This document shows positions 43,801-56,052 of a stretch of DNA of 64,000 nucleotides, piece after piece. The notes below the pieces were generated by a model that saw nothing but the letters and a program-made list of their open reading frames with translations, did not search any database and was not told the origin of the DNA. The stretch is from Symmetrospora coprosmae (Eukaryota > Basidiomycota > Cystobasidiomycetes > Symmetrosporaceae), in assembly GCA_008802785.1 (NCBI GenBank), contig VUYT01000025.1:233784-297783 (forward strand), written 5' to 3'. Within the stretch, counting starts at the first letter, position 1. Each line of letters begins with the position of its first letter. Both the position numbers and the translations under genes were made by a program.

Positions 43801-44820
43801 GTGGTACAGCGGGCAGACGGTCATTCAGCGCCTCGACACTCTCGCTGTGCCAGAGCGCGCGCTCGAAGCGCCTCTCCGTATACCTGTGGCCAATGTGTTC
43901 CGGGGACAGACGTCGGGCCTGTCGGGCCTAGGCGTGTCCGGGAGGATCGAAAGCGGGATTGTGCAGGTCGGAGAGAGGCTCGCTGTATTGCCTGGTGACG
44001 AGACGGGCGTCGTCAAGAGTGAGTTTGGACGTCCCGCTCCTCGTTGGGATGTCGCAATGGCTCGCTCGCTGACACAGAATGGCTGCCCGCCCTTGCGTCC
44101 CGCATCGCAGACATCGAGGTCGATGGTGAGACCGTCGACTACGCTGTCGCAGGAGCCAATGTGACGCTGTATCTGGCGGCCATCGATCCCATCTGGGTCA
44201 ATGTCGGCTGCGTGCTGTGCGAGCCTAGCCGGCCGATACCGCTCGCGTCGGCCATCGTCGCGCAGATTGTGGCTTTCGAGCTGAAGTTCCCTCTGACGGC
44301 TGGATCGGCGGTGAGTCCTCTTGCTGCGTCGCAAGTTGAGGGCACAATTGATGAAGTCCGGTGATTTCATCTGCCGCGCCAGATCGAGCTGTTCCACCAC
44401 AGCAAGGACACGCCGGGAGTCATTGCAAAAATCGAAGCTACACTGGACAAGGCTACAGGCGAGGTGCTCAAAGCGAATCCTCGGTGTGCCATCTTTGCCC
44501 TTTGGAATGTCCGGCCGGGCCCAGCTAACACTGCTGTCTGACCCCGCTGCTGATACAGCATGATCTCCAAAGGCGCGTCTGCGAGGGTGCAGATCAAGCT
44601 CCGGCCTTCAGGGAGCTCAGCCAAGCGCAGCAGCATACCAATAGAGACCTTTGCGTCGAGCAAGAGCATGGGTCGAGTGCTGCTCAGGCGCGGTGGCGAG
44701 ACTGTGGCAGCGGGTGAGTACCGGATTCCATCCCGCGAGCTTGAAAGGGACGCTCCGCGAGCAAGTGAGGCTGATGACTTACGCAACTCGACAGGCATTG
44801 TATTGGAGCTACTGCAGTAA
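40895..44820 (+). CDS. HBS1: Hbs1, eRF3-like ribosome-rescue GTPase
   Basis: With Dom34/Pelota it splits stalled ribosomes in no-go and non-stop decay. The first exons (40895-40934, 41007-41054, 41156-41179, 41275-41412) give MSRHRAVRNLDLD, a DDYEEEY stretch, and the N-terminal UBA-like domain (ITPDQQEQMVNGL, DIKDSLWYYYFDVEKTVEYLL). A long Ala/Ser/Lys linker follows. The GTPase shows HVDAGKSTLMGRML (G1), RGVTIEIG (switch I), DAPGHRD (G3) and NKLDAVGWDQTRY (G4). Domains 2 and 3 follow (LRIPVANVFRGQ, GVSGRIESGIVQVGERLAVLP, QIVAFELKFPL, PIETFASSKSMGRVLLRRGGETVAAG) to the stop at 44818-44820. Exon borders in the linker (41520-42730) are partly unresolved. Confidence 0.92.
40973..40994 (+). repeat. 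CTGATG repeat in HBS1 intron 1
   Basis: Three to four tandem copies of CTGATG lie within the first intron. Confidence 0.8.
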
Positions 44821-45163
44821 TACATCACAGGCGCATCGATACTTAGCCACGAGCGTACATGACCACGCTTCCATTGGCGCTAGCGTCCGGTTGCCACACT
44901 GACACTTACCCGGATATCTGAGAGAGGTGCACAGCCTACACACGGCAGCTCCGTTTGACAGTGGAGGCTCTGCTTGCTGCCTTACTGCTTTACGCTACTT
45001 CCGATTTGAACCCAGTTCGCCCAGCGTTGCCAGCTCGACGCCGCCAAGTGCCCCTCTGCTTTCAACACGCTGCCGTGCCATCGACAAAGCCCTCTGGCCG
45101 TTAAGCAGACCGACTGCCCTTAATCCTCTGCACAAAGCACCTCTCCCCTCCATCTTCGTCGCC
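44821..45163. other. intergenic, nothing recognised
   Basis: This is the short tandem interval between HBS1 and the membrane-protein gene. It is pyrimidine-rich close to the downstream start, as expected for a fungal promoter and leader. Confidence 0.5.
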
Positions 45164-46507
45164 ATGTCCGCTCAGAACAGCACATCTGCTGCCTCTGCCT
45201 CTTCCAATGATGACCCCGCTTCAGCATCCGCATCGTCCGAGATCGACTGGGATTCGTACACCAGCAACGCCGCCCGCCCCACTGGCCAGCCGTCATCCGG
45301 CGACCCGACCGATCCGGCAGAGGACTTCGACGCATCAACCCTGCCGTCTGGCGTGTCGAGCGCTCTTGACCCAGACGGACTCGGCATTAGCGGCGACAAT
45401 TCAACCGAGTATGTTAATGGAGGGTCCAATGCTCCGCCAGAGTCCACCGGCACCGCAGGCAGTGAGCGACCCGCGCGATGTCATGGCGAGTCCAGTAGCT
45501 GATCTCGAAACGAGGCCCGTCAGACACCATCTTCTTTCTCGCCATTGTAGCCTTCATCGCTACTGCTCTCGGACTCGGCTTCTTCCTGTGGCGCAAGCAC
45601 AACCAGAGCAAGACTCTCGGCAAGAACGGCGAGATCAGGAGTGGTGAGCCGTGCCTGCAGCGCTGCGCGGCAGCGAAAGTATCGCTGTACCGCTTACTGG
45701 TTGACAACACTCTCCTCATTGCCAGCCGACGGCCAGAGCGGCTTCTTCACCAAAAAGGGACGACCGACCCCTCTCCCGCTCAGCAAGATCCGCACTGCGG
45801 AGGAGAACAGCCTCCCTCCCTACTCGCCTCAGCTCTCCGCGATGCCAGCGCACATGCAGAGCCAGATGCAGTTGCCCTTCGGCACGGGCGCAGGCGTACC
45901 CGCTTCTCTCGCCACGCTGAATGCCGGCTCGGACGCCGCCTCGCAGGCCAGGCAAACGACCCTCGGACAGATGACTACGAACGCTCGCCGAGAGGCTGCA
46001 GAGAAGAGCGGCGCCCCATTCTCGCCCTTCGCGCCGTTCACTCCTGTCCCTGGCAATCACTCGCAAGCATCAGCGCAGGCACAGGCACAAGCTGCAGTGG
46101 CTGCTGCGTACAATGCTCGACTCGCCGCCGCTACTGGCTCTGCTTCTGGCCCAGGGTCCAGCTCTGTCGCCGGCCCGTACAAGGCTTCAGCATCCTCTAC
46201 TTTCGCCGACCTTGATGAGACCTTACGACCCAAGTCGAGCGTCAGCCGTCCGCTGTACACTGACAGCCTGCCCACCCCGACGACCGGTGTGCGCTTCGAC
46301 CTCGAAGCAGCTCAAGCCATGGGCGTTCATCCTGAGGTTATGCGCGAGGCGGAGGCTGGCGTCAGCGATGAGGAGATCGAGAGGCGCCGCGCTCGCGCCC
46401 AAAGGAGGCTCGAAGAGCGACAGCGAGCAGAGGAGGGATCGGTTGTCGAAGACGATATGAACGAGCCGCCAAGCTTCCGCAAGGTGGCGGCCTATCGAGA
46501 GATCTGA
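45164..46507 (+). CDS. single-pass membrane protein, unrecognised
   Basis: The exons are 45164-45461, 45515-45643 and 45726-46507, all in phase, giving 402 aa. The first 105 residues are Ser/Ala/Asp/Pro-rich with no signal peptide. Exon 2 then encodes one clear membrane span (TIFFLAIVAFIATALGLGFF) followed by LWRKHN. The remaining 260 residues are low-complexity, with Gln/Ala/Ser-rich stretches and a C-terminal acidic/basic helix (about residues 345-380, EAEAGVSDEEIERRRARAQR). Such a type III topology with disordered flanks is common in fungal ER or plasma-membrane proteins. No family was recognised. Confidence 0.75.
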
Positions 46508-46699
46508 GTTTGAGCAGCCGAACACGTATCGATCTCGCTTGTCTGCAGTCCGCTGTCTTCGTCTCCCGAATGTACGCGAATCGACGCCAATCCATCTGAA
46601 AAGTAACAATGACATCTGCTGTGCTTGTAGTCTTCTTATCTTGCTTTCTGCACATCCTATTCGTAGCACGGCAGTTGGTCCCCACCGCGCATAGCGCGC

Positions 46700-49600
46700 T
46701 TACTCGTCTCCGGCAGTTGCGTCGTTAAAGCGACCCTCAGCTTCCATCGACTCTGCCTTCTCATACTTGACATTCGTGCCGTCGCTATCTTTCTCCTCCG
46801 GCTTTACCGCCAGCAGCAAATCCTCGATGTCGTCATCCTCATCATCCTCGTCCTGTGCCGACATCGGCGAGCCGAGGCCCGCCTCCAGCTTCGCGGTGAC
46901 CGCTTCGATATCTACCATCTTTATCTCAGTCTCGTCTGCTTCGGAATCGTCCTTGTCTGTCTCGATCTTGTGCCCGGCTTCGTTGGAGAAGCGGTTGGCC
47001 GCCCACTCCTGTGCTCGGAGAGCCTGGGTGCTCTCGAGGCTTCCGCCATCGAGTATTGTGGCGCTGCGGCTTCTCCTGCCTGCCTTGTGATCCTCTTCGA
47101 TATTGCCTGGGTTGTTCACCTCCTCGTCGTCCAGCATGTCGACTTCTCCAGTCTGGCCCAAGTGGGCCGCATCGTCAGCAGCCGCGCCAGCTGCCCGCAC
47201 CGCCGTTTGCATCGACCTCGCATCGCTACTGTGGCTCATTCCAGAGCTACTGGGGCTGCGGCGCCTTTGGTCTTCATCATCGTTCTCGTACATGGCGGTA
47301 AAAGCATCCTGACGTACGGACTCCTTCATTGGCTCGTCGTGTGCCTCTGCGTGAACAGTCGAGGCCTGGGATGCCGTCTTCCGAAGCTCGTTGACGTCCG
47401 CGCTCATGTGATTGTGCTCGTCATCCGTGTACCTGCCCGTCGTCAAGGTAGCGTGGTCGGGCTGTCCACGGTCGGGCCTCGGGATTGCTTCCATCATCTC
47501 GGGTAGTGGACCCGCTTCCGACTGCTGCAGGGCCGGGGAATGCTGCCGTGTCTCCGAAGGGGCGCGCTGCGCGGGGCTGACATCCGCGTCTGCATCGAAG
47601 TCCACGTCGGCGTCTGCTACGTCGTCCTGACCCGGTCGAGGACTGAGCTCGTAAACGTAGGAAACGGAGGCAGATCGGCTTCGGACGGGCGTGTGCTGCC
47701 TGTAGGGTCCAGCTCGCTGCCCAATGGCATCTTCGTCGAATCGTCCGCTGTTGTAGCTAGTGTTCCGAGCGAGAGTACGAGCATCGTCCACCATCACCTC
47801 GTTATCGTTGTGTTCGGGGTCCATCTCTTCCTCGTCTTCTCCGTCATCCTCCTGATCGGGCATGTTCGCGGTGAGGAACTCCACCATCGGTCGATGGATG
47901 TTGTCGTCGATGAACGCATACAGCTGGGCATTGGTGAGCCTCGAGCTGCGGAACGCCTGCTTGAGCGCCTGTGTGGCCTCCAGCATCTTCTTCCGGCGCA
48001 TTGCCGTAACAGTGCCCTTTGCGCCCTCTTTCCTCAGCTCGTGCAGCGCCGAAAGCTTGTCGCTGGCCTTCTTAGCCTCCTGCATCATGAAATCTGGCAG
48101 GGCGGCCGCCTTGGCAATCTCGATGCCGTAGTCGGTCGAAGTGGTTACGCCATCCTTGACCCGGTGCGAGAACGACATGCTGAAGTCCTTGAGAGCTGCG
48201 TTCGGGTCGGTGATCGAGTTCGGGTTCGGCGCGTCTGCCATTTCGATATCGAGGTGGAGCGACACGACATTTGGGTACATCGACAGAGTAAGGGAGAGAT
48301 CGTGGAAGCTAAAGCAGCGGACACGGGTCAGCTTATCGGTCAGCGCTTCCAAATGCACCCTCAAGACTTACTGCGTTGCGAAGAAGCAATAGGTTCCTGT
48401 CGACTTGATGATCTGCTCGGAAATAGCGTGGCTTATGGCGGTCCCCTCCTGAGGCGAGGTGCCTCGTCCGAGCTCGTCGATGATAACGAGGCAATTATCG
48501 CAGGCGCTGAGACCTGAGAGGATCATCCTACGAATCGGCGAGTCAGGGGTTCAGCATGTACATCAGACAACGGCTCTGTCGAGCAAACTCACGCCATGGT
48601 CTTCATCTCCAGGGCGAAAGTAGAGAGATTGCCCTCGATGCTGTCGTCATTGGACAGTCGCGTGAGAAGTGCGTTGTGAATCTTGAAGGAGGCGAACTCG
48701 GCGGGAACGAAGGAGCCGATCTGGCTCATGACGACGAGCATGGCGACCTGCTTGAGGAAGGTGGTCTTGCCGGACATATTCGGCTGTGGCAACGTGAAGA
48801 TAGAGTCAGCATCGAAGAGAAGGTTAAGAAGGGCAAGATCGGCTCACTCCGGAAAGAATGTTGAAGCTGGCTGCATCACTGGCATACGTGTCATTCGGCA
48901 CAAAGCCCTCTGGGTTCTTCGTGTACCTCTCCATGACGGGATGCCTTCCCTCTCGGATAGCGAGCGTGTCCGTGAACTCTGGACGGGTGTACGTTGAGGA
49001 AGTAAGAGCGACGTGGGCAAATGCTGCGAGCATATCCAGCATGGCGATGATCTCGGAGGTTCGGTACAAGGCCGCAACATGGCTCCGGACCTGCAGAAGG
49101 AGCTCGTCGAGGACACTGGCAGAACCAGCAAACGGAGGGAGCGTCAGTGCTTGGCAGACAGCACCTTTGACCAAATGGAATAACATGGACTCACTCCGAC
49201 GACAGAAGGAAGATCTCGTCTAGTGATTGCGAGATTCGCTGATTGCGCTTGATCTGGAGCAACAGACGCATTCAGCTTGGCCGCACCCGAACATTTTCGA
49301 GTGGTCAGCCGCACCAGGTCAACACATGTGAAGACGACCTTCTTGGCGGTCTTCTTGGGCTGTGATAGCGATGACAGGCGGGAGAGTGAGAAACGCAAGC
49401 ACTGTGGATGCCAGGTATGGTAGAGGAGCTTACCAGACGCGTGAAACCGTTCGGGAGCTGTCCTCCCTTGTCTTCGAGGATGTTCGAAGCCAGCGTGAAA
49501 GTGAAGCCGTTGACTGTGTTGTATGCGAGAGCGACGTCGTCGAGCTCGTCCGGATACTTGTTCTGCAGCTCCTTCAAGAGCTCATCGACATCGGCGATGT

Positions 49601-51933
49601 TCTCTCGGTATGTCTCCCGAGCGACGTCGAGCAGCTGTGCAAAGGGAAGCAAACAGGGTTAGAGCGCTGAACACACCGAGCATCGAGATACATCATGACC
49701 CACCTTTTTCTTCTCGGCCTTGATGGCGAAGACGCGCGAGGTCCTTGCGGAGAGGGCGGTCTTTGCTGACGTCTGCGGTCAGGAAGAGCTCGTCAGAGGG
49801 GTGCCGACGTCAGGAAAGCGGAAGTCAGACTCACATTCAGCACATTCTCGTTCAGCGTGCTAGAAATCTCTTCGTCGATAATCTGCAGTCGTTCATCCTG
49901 CAGGATCTTGGCCATGGTATTGAGCATCGCGGACTTGCATCCGCCAGAGTCCTCGAGTGCCTGGCAGACGATAGGGAGGGCTTTGATGTATGTACGCAGC
50001 TGGATAATGAGCCCCAGCTTCTTCTCGGATTCCTTGGCCGGGTCGAGGTTCCGCCTGTTCTGCGTCTTGGCGCCCGTCGTGAGCGACGTAGCGGACATGA
50101 TGGACCCCGTGATCTTGTCGGCATCCACACCATGAAGCCCCTTGAGCGCGCGGCGGAGCATCTTGAAGCACTCTTCGTCCGCAATGAGCTCGGCCACGAC
50201 GTCTTTGTGCACAAAGCGCGAGCATCAGTCAGGGCACATCCTTGCAGAGGAGGGCGGATGAAGGGCAGTTGGAGCTCACCGAGACGCGTATCGATGATCG
50301 AAGCCTCAGTCAAAGGCGAGAGAATGTTTGTGCGAAGCTACAGTATGCGAAATATCAGGACACTTCAGCGGCCATCTCCTCCTTGTTTTGTCGAGCAGTT
50401 GCATCGAGACTCACCAGCCGCGTAGCCATGGGCGTGAAGCAGTGATTGAGGAAGCCGAACAGGCTCTCCTTGCTGTTCTTGTCGACGACCTGCGGGGCGA
50501 CACACCCTTGTCAGCTTCCAGTGGCCTCCATCTAGCTAAATGCGGGCAAGGGAATACCAACATTCTCGACAAGCTCGAGGTTCTTTGCGCTCTCGCTGTC
50601 GATGAGCATTGTTCCCTCGAGCGGGCAGTACTTGATCTTGAGTGATTTAGGCGCAAAGACGCAATCTCTGCTCATCTCGAGGAACTTGAAGAGGGCAGAC
50701 GCGGCTGCGAGCGCGTAGTGCTTGCCCGTCATCGCGTTGCTGCGGGCGGGGCGGATATGCACAGACAATACAAGGCATCAGCAAACTGCGAGGCAAGCTT
50801 TACGAGTGAGAGAAGGAGGGTACCCGGACAGACGCACATGTGACTTGTCGTCTCGTCATCCTGCAGGATCAGCTCGCCGACGAACTCTAACCCCGCCTCG
50901 CCGTCGAAGAACCTCCTCGAGATGCCCTCGATGTCCACTCCGCCTCCGCCTCGGGCGTCTGATCTGAAGCTCATGGACGACGCAGGCCTGCGGATGGCCA
51001 TGCCGCGGCCGAGGCCAATGGACGACCCGGCGTCCGAGGCGCCATCGTGACCGCGCGCATTGCGGCCGAAGGTCGACTGGAGCGTCTTGAGGAGCAGAGT
51101 CTCGTCTAGCTTGCTCTTCGATGCCGGGTCGAGGGTGCGGGTCCGCCCGCCGTTCAGGCCGGAGGAGCTAGGTGTGATGATTACGGAGGGCCAGCGGACC
51201 TGTGAAACAGCGTACGTGGCAGAGAAGCCGTGTCAGTACTGTGATGTATCTCTAGGCAAAGCAGACCAAGGAGGAAGGGCAGGGAGGTGAATCACGCAGC
51301 ACGAAAGGAAAGGAAGGAGATGTAGCGGGTACGGAGCGAGGAGAGAGAAGAAAGGAAGGTGGCGAGACGAGGGGAAGACAGACCCGGAGAGAACAAGAGG
51401 GCAGAAGGGGAGAGGACAACACTCACACTGAGAGTATGGACCGTCTTGATGTATGTCTGCGAGTCGCTGAGCTGCGTGAGAACACACGAAGCCGTGGACG
51501 GCTGGAATGCCGCGACGCCGACGATCCTGCTTCCGCTCGAGCGCGCCTCCGACACGCAGGTGATCCACTCCTCGTCCGCGCCCACGAGCTGGATCCTCCC
51601 TCCCACCGGGGCGCCCTCATCTTCGGCGTGGTCGAGCGCGTCGATTCTTCCCGCGAGCGTGGGCGCCGCGTCCTGCTGGTGCTGCGAGATGACGGACTCG
51701 GCACGCGCGGAGGTGCTGCCTGCCGACGAGCCGTACGACGCAAAGGCCGTCGAGTGGCCCCGCCGCCCGCCCCGACGCTGCTTCCACAGTGAACCGCCCC
51801 CGTAGCCGCCTCCGCCCCCGCCTCCGCCTCCGCCTCGCCGGACTGTGCCAGGTCGCCCGGACGCGGTGCTGCCGCCTGCCGAGAGTGCGGGCGAGTTCGA
51901 GCGGGAGTAGGTGGACGGGCCGGGTCGGTGCAT
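46700..51933 (-). CDS. MSH4: Msh4, meiotic MutS homologue, with long acidic C-terminal tail
   Basis: Msh4-Msh5 clamps stabilise meiotic recombination intermediates for crossover formation. The start at 51933 leads into a Ser/Gly-rich region with a run of ten or more glycines (about 51840-51795). The MutS core follows in many exons: SRIVGVAAFQPSTASCVLTQ and LSDSQTYIKTVHTL (domain II), MLIDSESAKNLELVENV (clamp/lever), REGRHPVMERYTKNPEGFVPN, and the Walker A loop ILSGPNMSGKTTFLKQ rebuilt across an intron at about 48785-48845. SFVPAEFASFKIHNALLTRL, GNLSTFALEMKTMA, and the Walker B region LVIIDELGRGTSPQEGTAI follow. No mismatch-reading domain I is evident, as expected for Msh4. After the dimerisation helices (about 47900), roughly 380 residues of acidic, Ser-rich tail run to 46700. 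Confidence 0.9.
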
Positions 51934-53515
51934 TGTGTTTTGTCGATTGTGTCGATGGTGCAGGAGGAAAGGAAGGGGATGCTAGCTGTATGTACGGAGA
52001 TTGTCAGTGAGAGAAAGGAAGAGCAGAGTGTAATGTGTTGGGTCAGAAGGACGTAGCAGGAAGGGAGGAAGGCTGTTCTTGTGATGGATGTAAACGGATT
52101 GGAAGGAAGGAAAGAGGCGAAAGGATGAAGAGGAGGAGAAGAAGGAGGCGAGGACGACGACGAAGGGAGCTCACGGAAGGAAGGAGGGAAGGGGAGGTCC
52201 GTGTGTCACAACGGAGCGGAGAAAGCGGAGATTGGGAGCGAGGACGCGTCGAATGATCCATTCCTTCAGCATACCATACAGCAGGCACACTTGTAAGCAG
52301 TCTGCACAGGATTACAGTTGGCTATTCTGTACACTCCCTGTGTATGCCAATTGTCGACTGTCCCTTCTCGCTGATTTCGATGTCTCCCTATGTAGTTGAT
52401 GGAGACGCGTTTCAGGTACGGGGACTGCGGAGGGTGCGGGCGGGCGGAAGGGAAGGAAGGGAAGGAGGGCAGTGTGAGCAGACTGTACAGGGAAGATGTG
52501 ATACTGCAGTTCGAATTGATGGCAGCCATCATTGTCAAGAACGGGAGGGAGGGATGGGACAGGCCGGAAAGCCGGACGAGCGCAGCAATGCAAGGCAGCA
52601 AAGACGCAGGCAGTCTCCTCCCGGCAGGACCATCTCTCCTTTCGAGGATTGCACACCTCGAGGATTGCACACCATCCTCAACCTCGCTGAGAGGCTGTGA
52701 TGCTCAATATGAGAGGTCCGTCAGGGCCGGTCGGTCGGGCTGGCATGGGCGACGTAGCCATGCAGCGCCACTCCGCGCAACGTGCGACGCATCACACGCG
52801 ACGGAGCGATATGTGTATATTGGCTTGACCGCCCCATGCGAGTCAGTCAGTCATTGTCGTGCACCAGTGCCAGTGTCTGCGTCTCATCGTCCGTTGATGA
52901 AATGGTCCAGCCCTTTTGGCCGACGACTGCCTTGCCGAATCGAGCAGGAGGCGTCGGGGTCGCGTCGCCCATTTGCGGCGGGGGCGTCGGACAGAGGAGG
53001 GAAGGGAGGCGAGTTGGTACAGGGAGGTGTCTAGAGAGTGAGGAAGGACAGTCAATCTGCTGGTGCTGCATCCATATCAGCGGTTGTCTCTGCACTTCTG
53101 CATCGTCCCTTCATCGCCGCCTGCATCCATCCGTCCATCCCTGCCTGCCTGCCTGGCGACAAAGCGTTCACCGTCTCGATAGCCAGCCGCCGTTCAAGGA
53201 GTCCAAGGAGTCCAAGCGCACACCTCGTCTCTGCTGCGATATACCGACAGCCCTGCTCTGCTATAACCTGTTATCCCTCCCTGTTGGCTCCCGTCCAAGC
53301 GCTGCCCACTTCGCCACCCAGTACCCCTTCCAGCCAGCCCGACCTCTCGCTCTATCCCCTTTCTGTTCCTGACTGCATCACGACGTCCAGGCAGGAAGCA
53401 GCATTGGTATCGCAGCCATTCGTCGCATCTGTGGCATCCCTCACCACAATCCACACCATCCACCACCGACGAGCGTCCGGCGTACACGCAGCAGCAGCAG
53501 CAGCAGCAGCCAAGG
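51934..53515. promoter_or_regulatory. long divergent intergenic region between MSH4 and the PKA regulatory subunit gene
   Basis: About 1.6 kb separates the two starts. It has GGAAGG/GGAGG-rich purine tracts (about 51960-52240), CT-rich and CATC-rich tracts, and a CAGCAG repeat just before 53516. No gene was supported. Long 5' leaders with introns are possible. Confidence 0.5.
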
Positions 53516-56052
53516 ATGGCCCTGTCGCCCATGTACGCCGCCATCCTCCAGGACCTCAACAAGGCCGTCGCACAGAATCAGCCAGAGGATGTCCTCCAGT
53601 TCTGTGCCAACTGGGTGAGTCGAGGCCTGCCGCCAGTGTGCTGTGCTCGTGTGCCGCCAGGGGGGCAAGATGACGCTGGGCCATGGCAACCCGCAATGGG
53701 CGGGGATGGCTGTCCCTCGGACAAGACAGGAGCCGGGGGGGCCAGCGCAGGTTGATTGCTATGCACCTCGCTGGAAAGGGAAGGCTCTGCCTATCACATT
53801 AGCGCACAGCAGCAACCGAGCACACGTCGTTGGTCCTTGTTCGAGCCCGCCAACCCCGCCCCAAGCATCCACGCCACCCTCGCGCACACACTCACTGACA
53901 GACACACCCTTCCACCCTCCACAGTTCAACGCCAAGCTCGAAGAGCAGCGCATCGCCGGGCGGATGAGCATTGCACAGTCTGAAGGCGTCCAGGTCCAGC
54001 AGCGGTCCAAGTCGCTCGCGTCCAGCCTCGGCGGCGGCGGCGCGGGTGGGCGGAGCAGCAGCGAGTACGCCTCGCCCCTCGTCTCGCCCTTGTCGGCGAC
54101 CATGCCCATGCAGCAGCAGCAACACACTCAGCCGAACCACCCAATGAAGAAAAAGAACTCGCTCCCCTCGCTCGTCGGGCAGGGCTATACGTTCGGCTCG
54201 GTCCCCACGACGAGCGGGAACGCGCCCATCCAGGGCATGGAGAACGGCACGTCGCCGTACTCCGAGCTCGCCCCCACGCTCCGCATCCCGCCCGTCCCGT
54301 CCCCGCACGCCCAAGCTGGTCTGCGCAACAGCCCCCTCGCAGCCAACGGCAACTCATCCGGATCCGCTGGCATCCACTGGCGCAAGTCCTTCGACGGCCG
54401 CGCCGCCAGCCCGGGCGAGACGCGGCACGGCATTGACTCGGACGACGAGAACAGCCACAGCATGCAGATGCAGGCCGACGTCGCACCGCACATCCGCGGC
54501 GCATCCGCATCATACGGGAGCGGGAGCGCCGAGAGCAGAGACCGCCTCGGCGCGCTCCCTTCTTCCCCTGCGCGCGAGAACGGCATCCCGTCCGGGTACA
54601 ATCTCGGCCGGCGCACGTCCGTCAGCGCAGAGTCGATCGACCCCAGCTCGCTCTCTACGTCTGCGCACCCGCTGCCAAAGACCGTCATCCCAAAGACGGC
54701 GTCGCAGCGCTCGCGGATCGAAGCCTCGATCGAGAAGAACCTGCTCTTCCGGAACCTGGACGAGGACCAGCACACGGACGTCCTGAACGCCATGAAGGAG
54801 GTCCGCGTCACAAAGGGTACAGAGGTGATTGTGCAGGGCGCGGTGGGTGACTTCTTCTACGTTGTCGAGAGCGGCGACTTCCAGGTCTGGGTCAAGCCGA
54901 CCAGCAACCCGAGCGGGATGAACATTGTCACGAGCCCGACGGCGACAGCGCCAGCAGCGACAGGGCGTGCGCGCTCGACGTCCGCAGCACCCGAGGACAC
55001 GAGTGCAGACGGAGGACAACACGCAGGCGACGACGCAGCGTCCAGCGAGGACGGCCCCGGCGCCACCCGGCGCGACGGCAGCAAGCTCGTCGCGAGCATC
55101 CCCGCGGGTGGGTCGTTCGGCGAGCTTGCGCTCATGTACAATGCCCCGCGCGCCGCGACGGTCGTGTGCCACTCTGCGACGGCGACGCTGTGGGCGCTCG
55201 ACCGCATCACGTTCCGGACCATCCTCATGGAGCACACGAGCAAGAAGCGGCGCATGTATGAAAAATTCCTCAGCGAGGTTCCCATCCTCGTCAGCCTCGA
55301 GGCGCACGAACGCAGCAAGATTGCCGACGCCCTCGAGGAGCGCGTCTACGAGGAAGGAGAGGACGTGGTGCGCGAGGGCGAGCTTGGCAAGAACTTCTAC
55401 ATCATCGAGAGCGGCAAGGCCGAGGTCCTCAAGAAGAAGGGGGACGCGAGGGAGCGCGTGGGCACGCTCAGCAAGGGCGACTACTTTGGCGGTGAGTACT
55501 GCGTCTCTCTGCGTTTTACGCTCTTCTCAAAAAAACGGGGCTTGAGACTGACTGATAATCTCTGTGTGTGTTTGGGGTGTTGGAATAGAACTGGCGCTGC
55601 TCAACTCCGCCCCGCGAGCAGCGACCGTCCGGCCAATGACTGGGTCGGGCCGGCTGCGCGTTGCGACGCTAGGCGAGAAGGCCTTTACGCGCCTGCTCGG
55701 GCCGGTGGTCGAGATTCTCACGCGGCGTGCCGAACGCAACTACGGCGTGTCGGCGTCGTCTGGAGCTGGAGCCGGCTCAGGCGCAGGCGCAGGCGGGATG
55801 GTGTCGCCCACGCGGTCGACTTTCGGCGAGAACGAGCGGGGCAGCAGCAGCTGTGGACGAGACGTTGGGCCGCGCGAGTCGGGGAAAAGCCCGAGGGCGG
55901 GTCGACCGCCCTCTGCGCCCAGAGAGCGCGAGTCGAGGGAACGCCTGAGGGAGCATCGGGATAGGGACGAGGAGAGGGAGAGGGAGAGGGAGAGGGAGAG
56001 GGAGAGGGAGAGGCGGGAGAGGAAGAAGAGCGAGGACGTCGTCATGGGGTGA
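53516..56052 (+). CDS. BCY1: cAMP-dependent protein kinase regulatory subunit
   Basis: It inhibits the PKA catalytic subunit until cAMP binds. The exons are 53516-53614, 53925-55491 and 55589-56052 (709 aa, in phase). The N-terminal dimerisation/docking helix is YAAILQDLNKAVAQNQPEDVLQFCANWFNAKLEEQR. An inhibitor site GRRTSVSAESIDP (phosphorylatable Ser, as in type II) lies at about 54606. Two cyclic-nucleotide-binding domains follow, each with the phosphate-binding cassette: GSFGELALMYNAPRAATV at about 55109, and FGELALLNSAPRAATV joined across the last intron. Two features are unusual: a 60-residue insertion inside the first cNMP domain (about 54915-55075), and a 110-residue tail after the second domain ending in a long RE dipeptide run. 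Known symbols are BCY1 in yeast and ubc1 in Ustilago. Confidence 0.93.
55966..56012 (+). repeat. GAGAGG hexanucleotide repeat coding for an Arg-Glu run
   Basis: About seven tandem copies of GAGAGG (reading GAG AGG) sit near the end of the PKA regulatory subunit frame and encode (RE)n. Confidence 0.85.
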
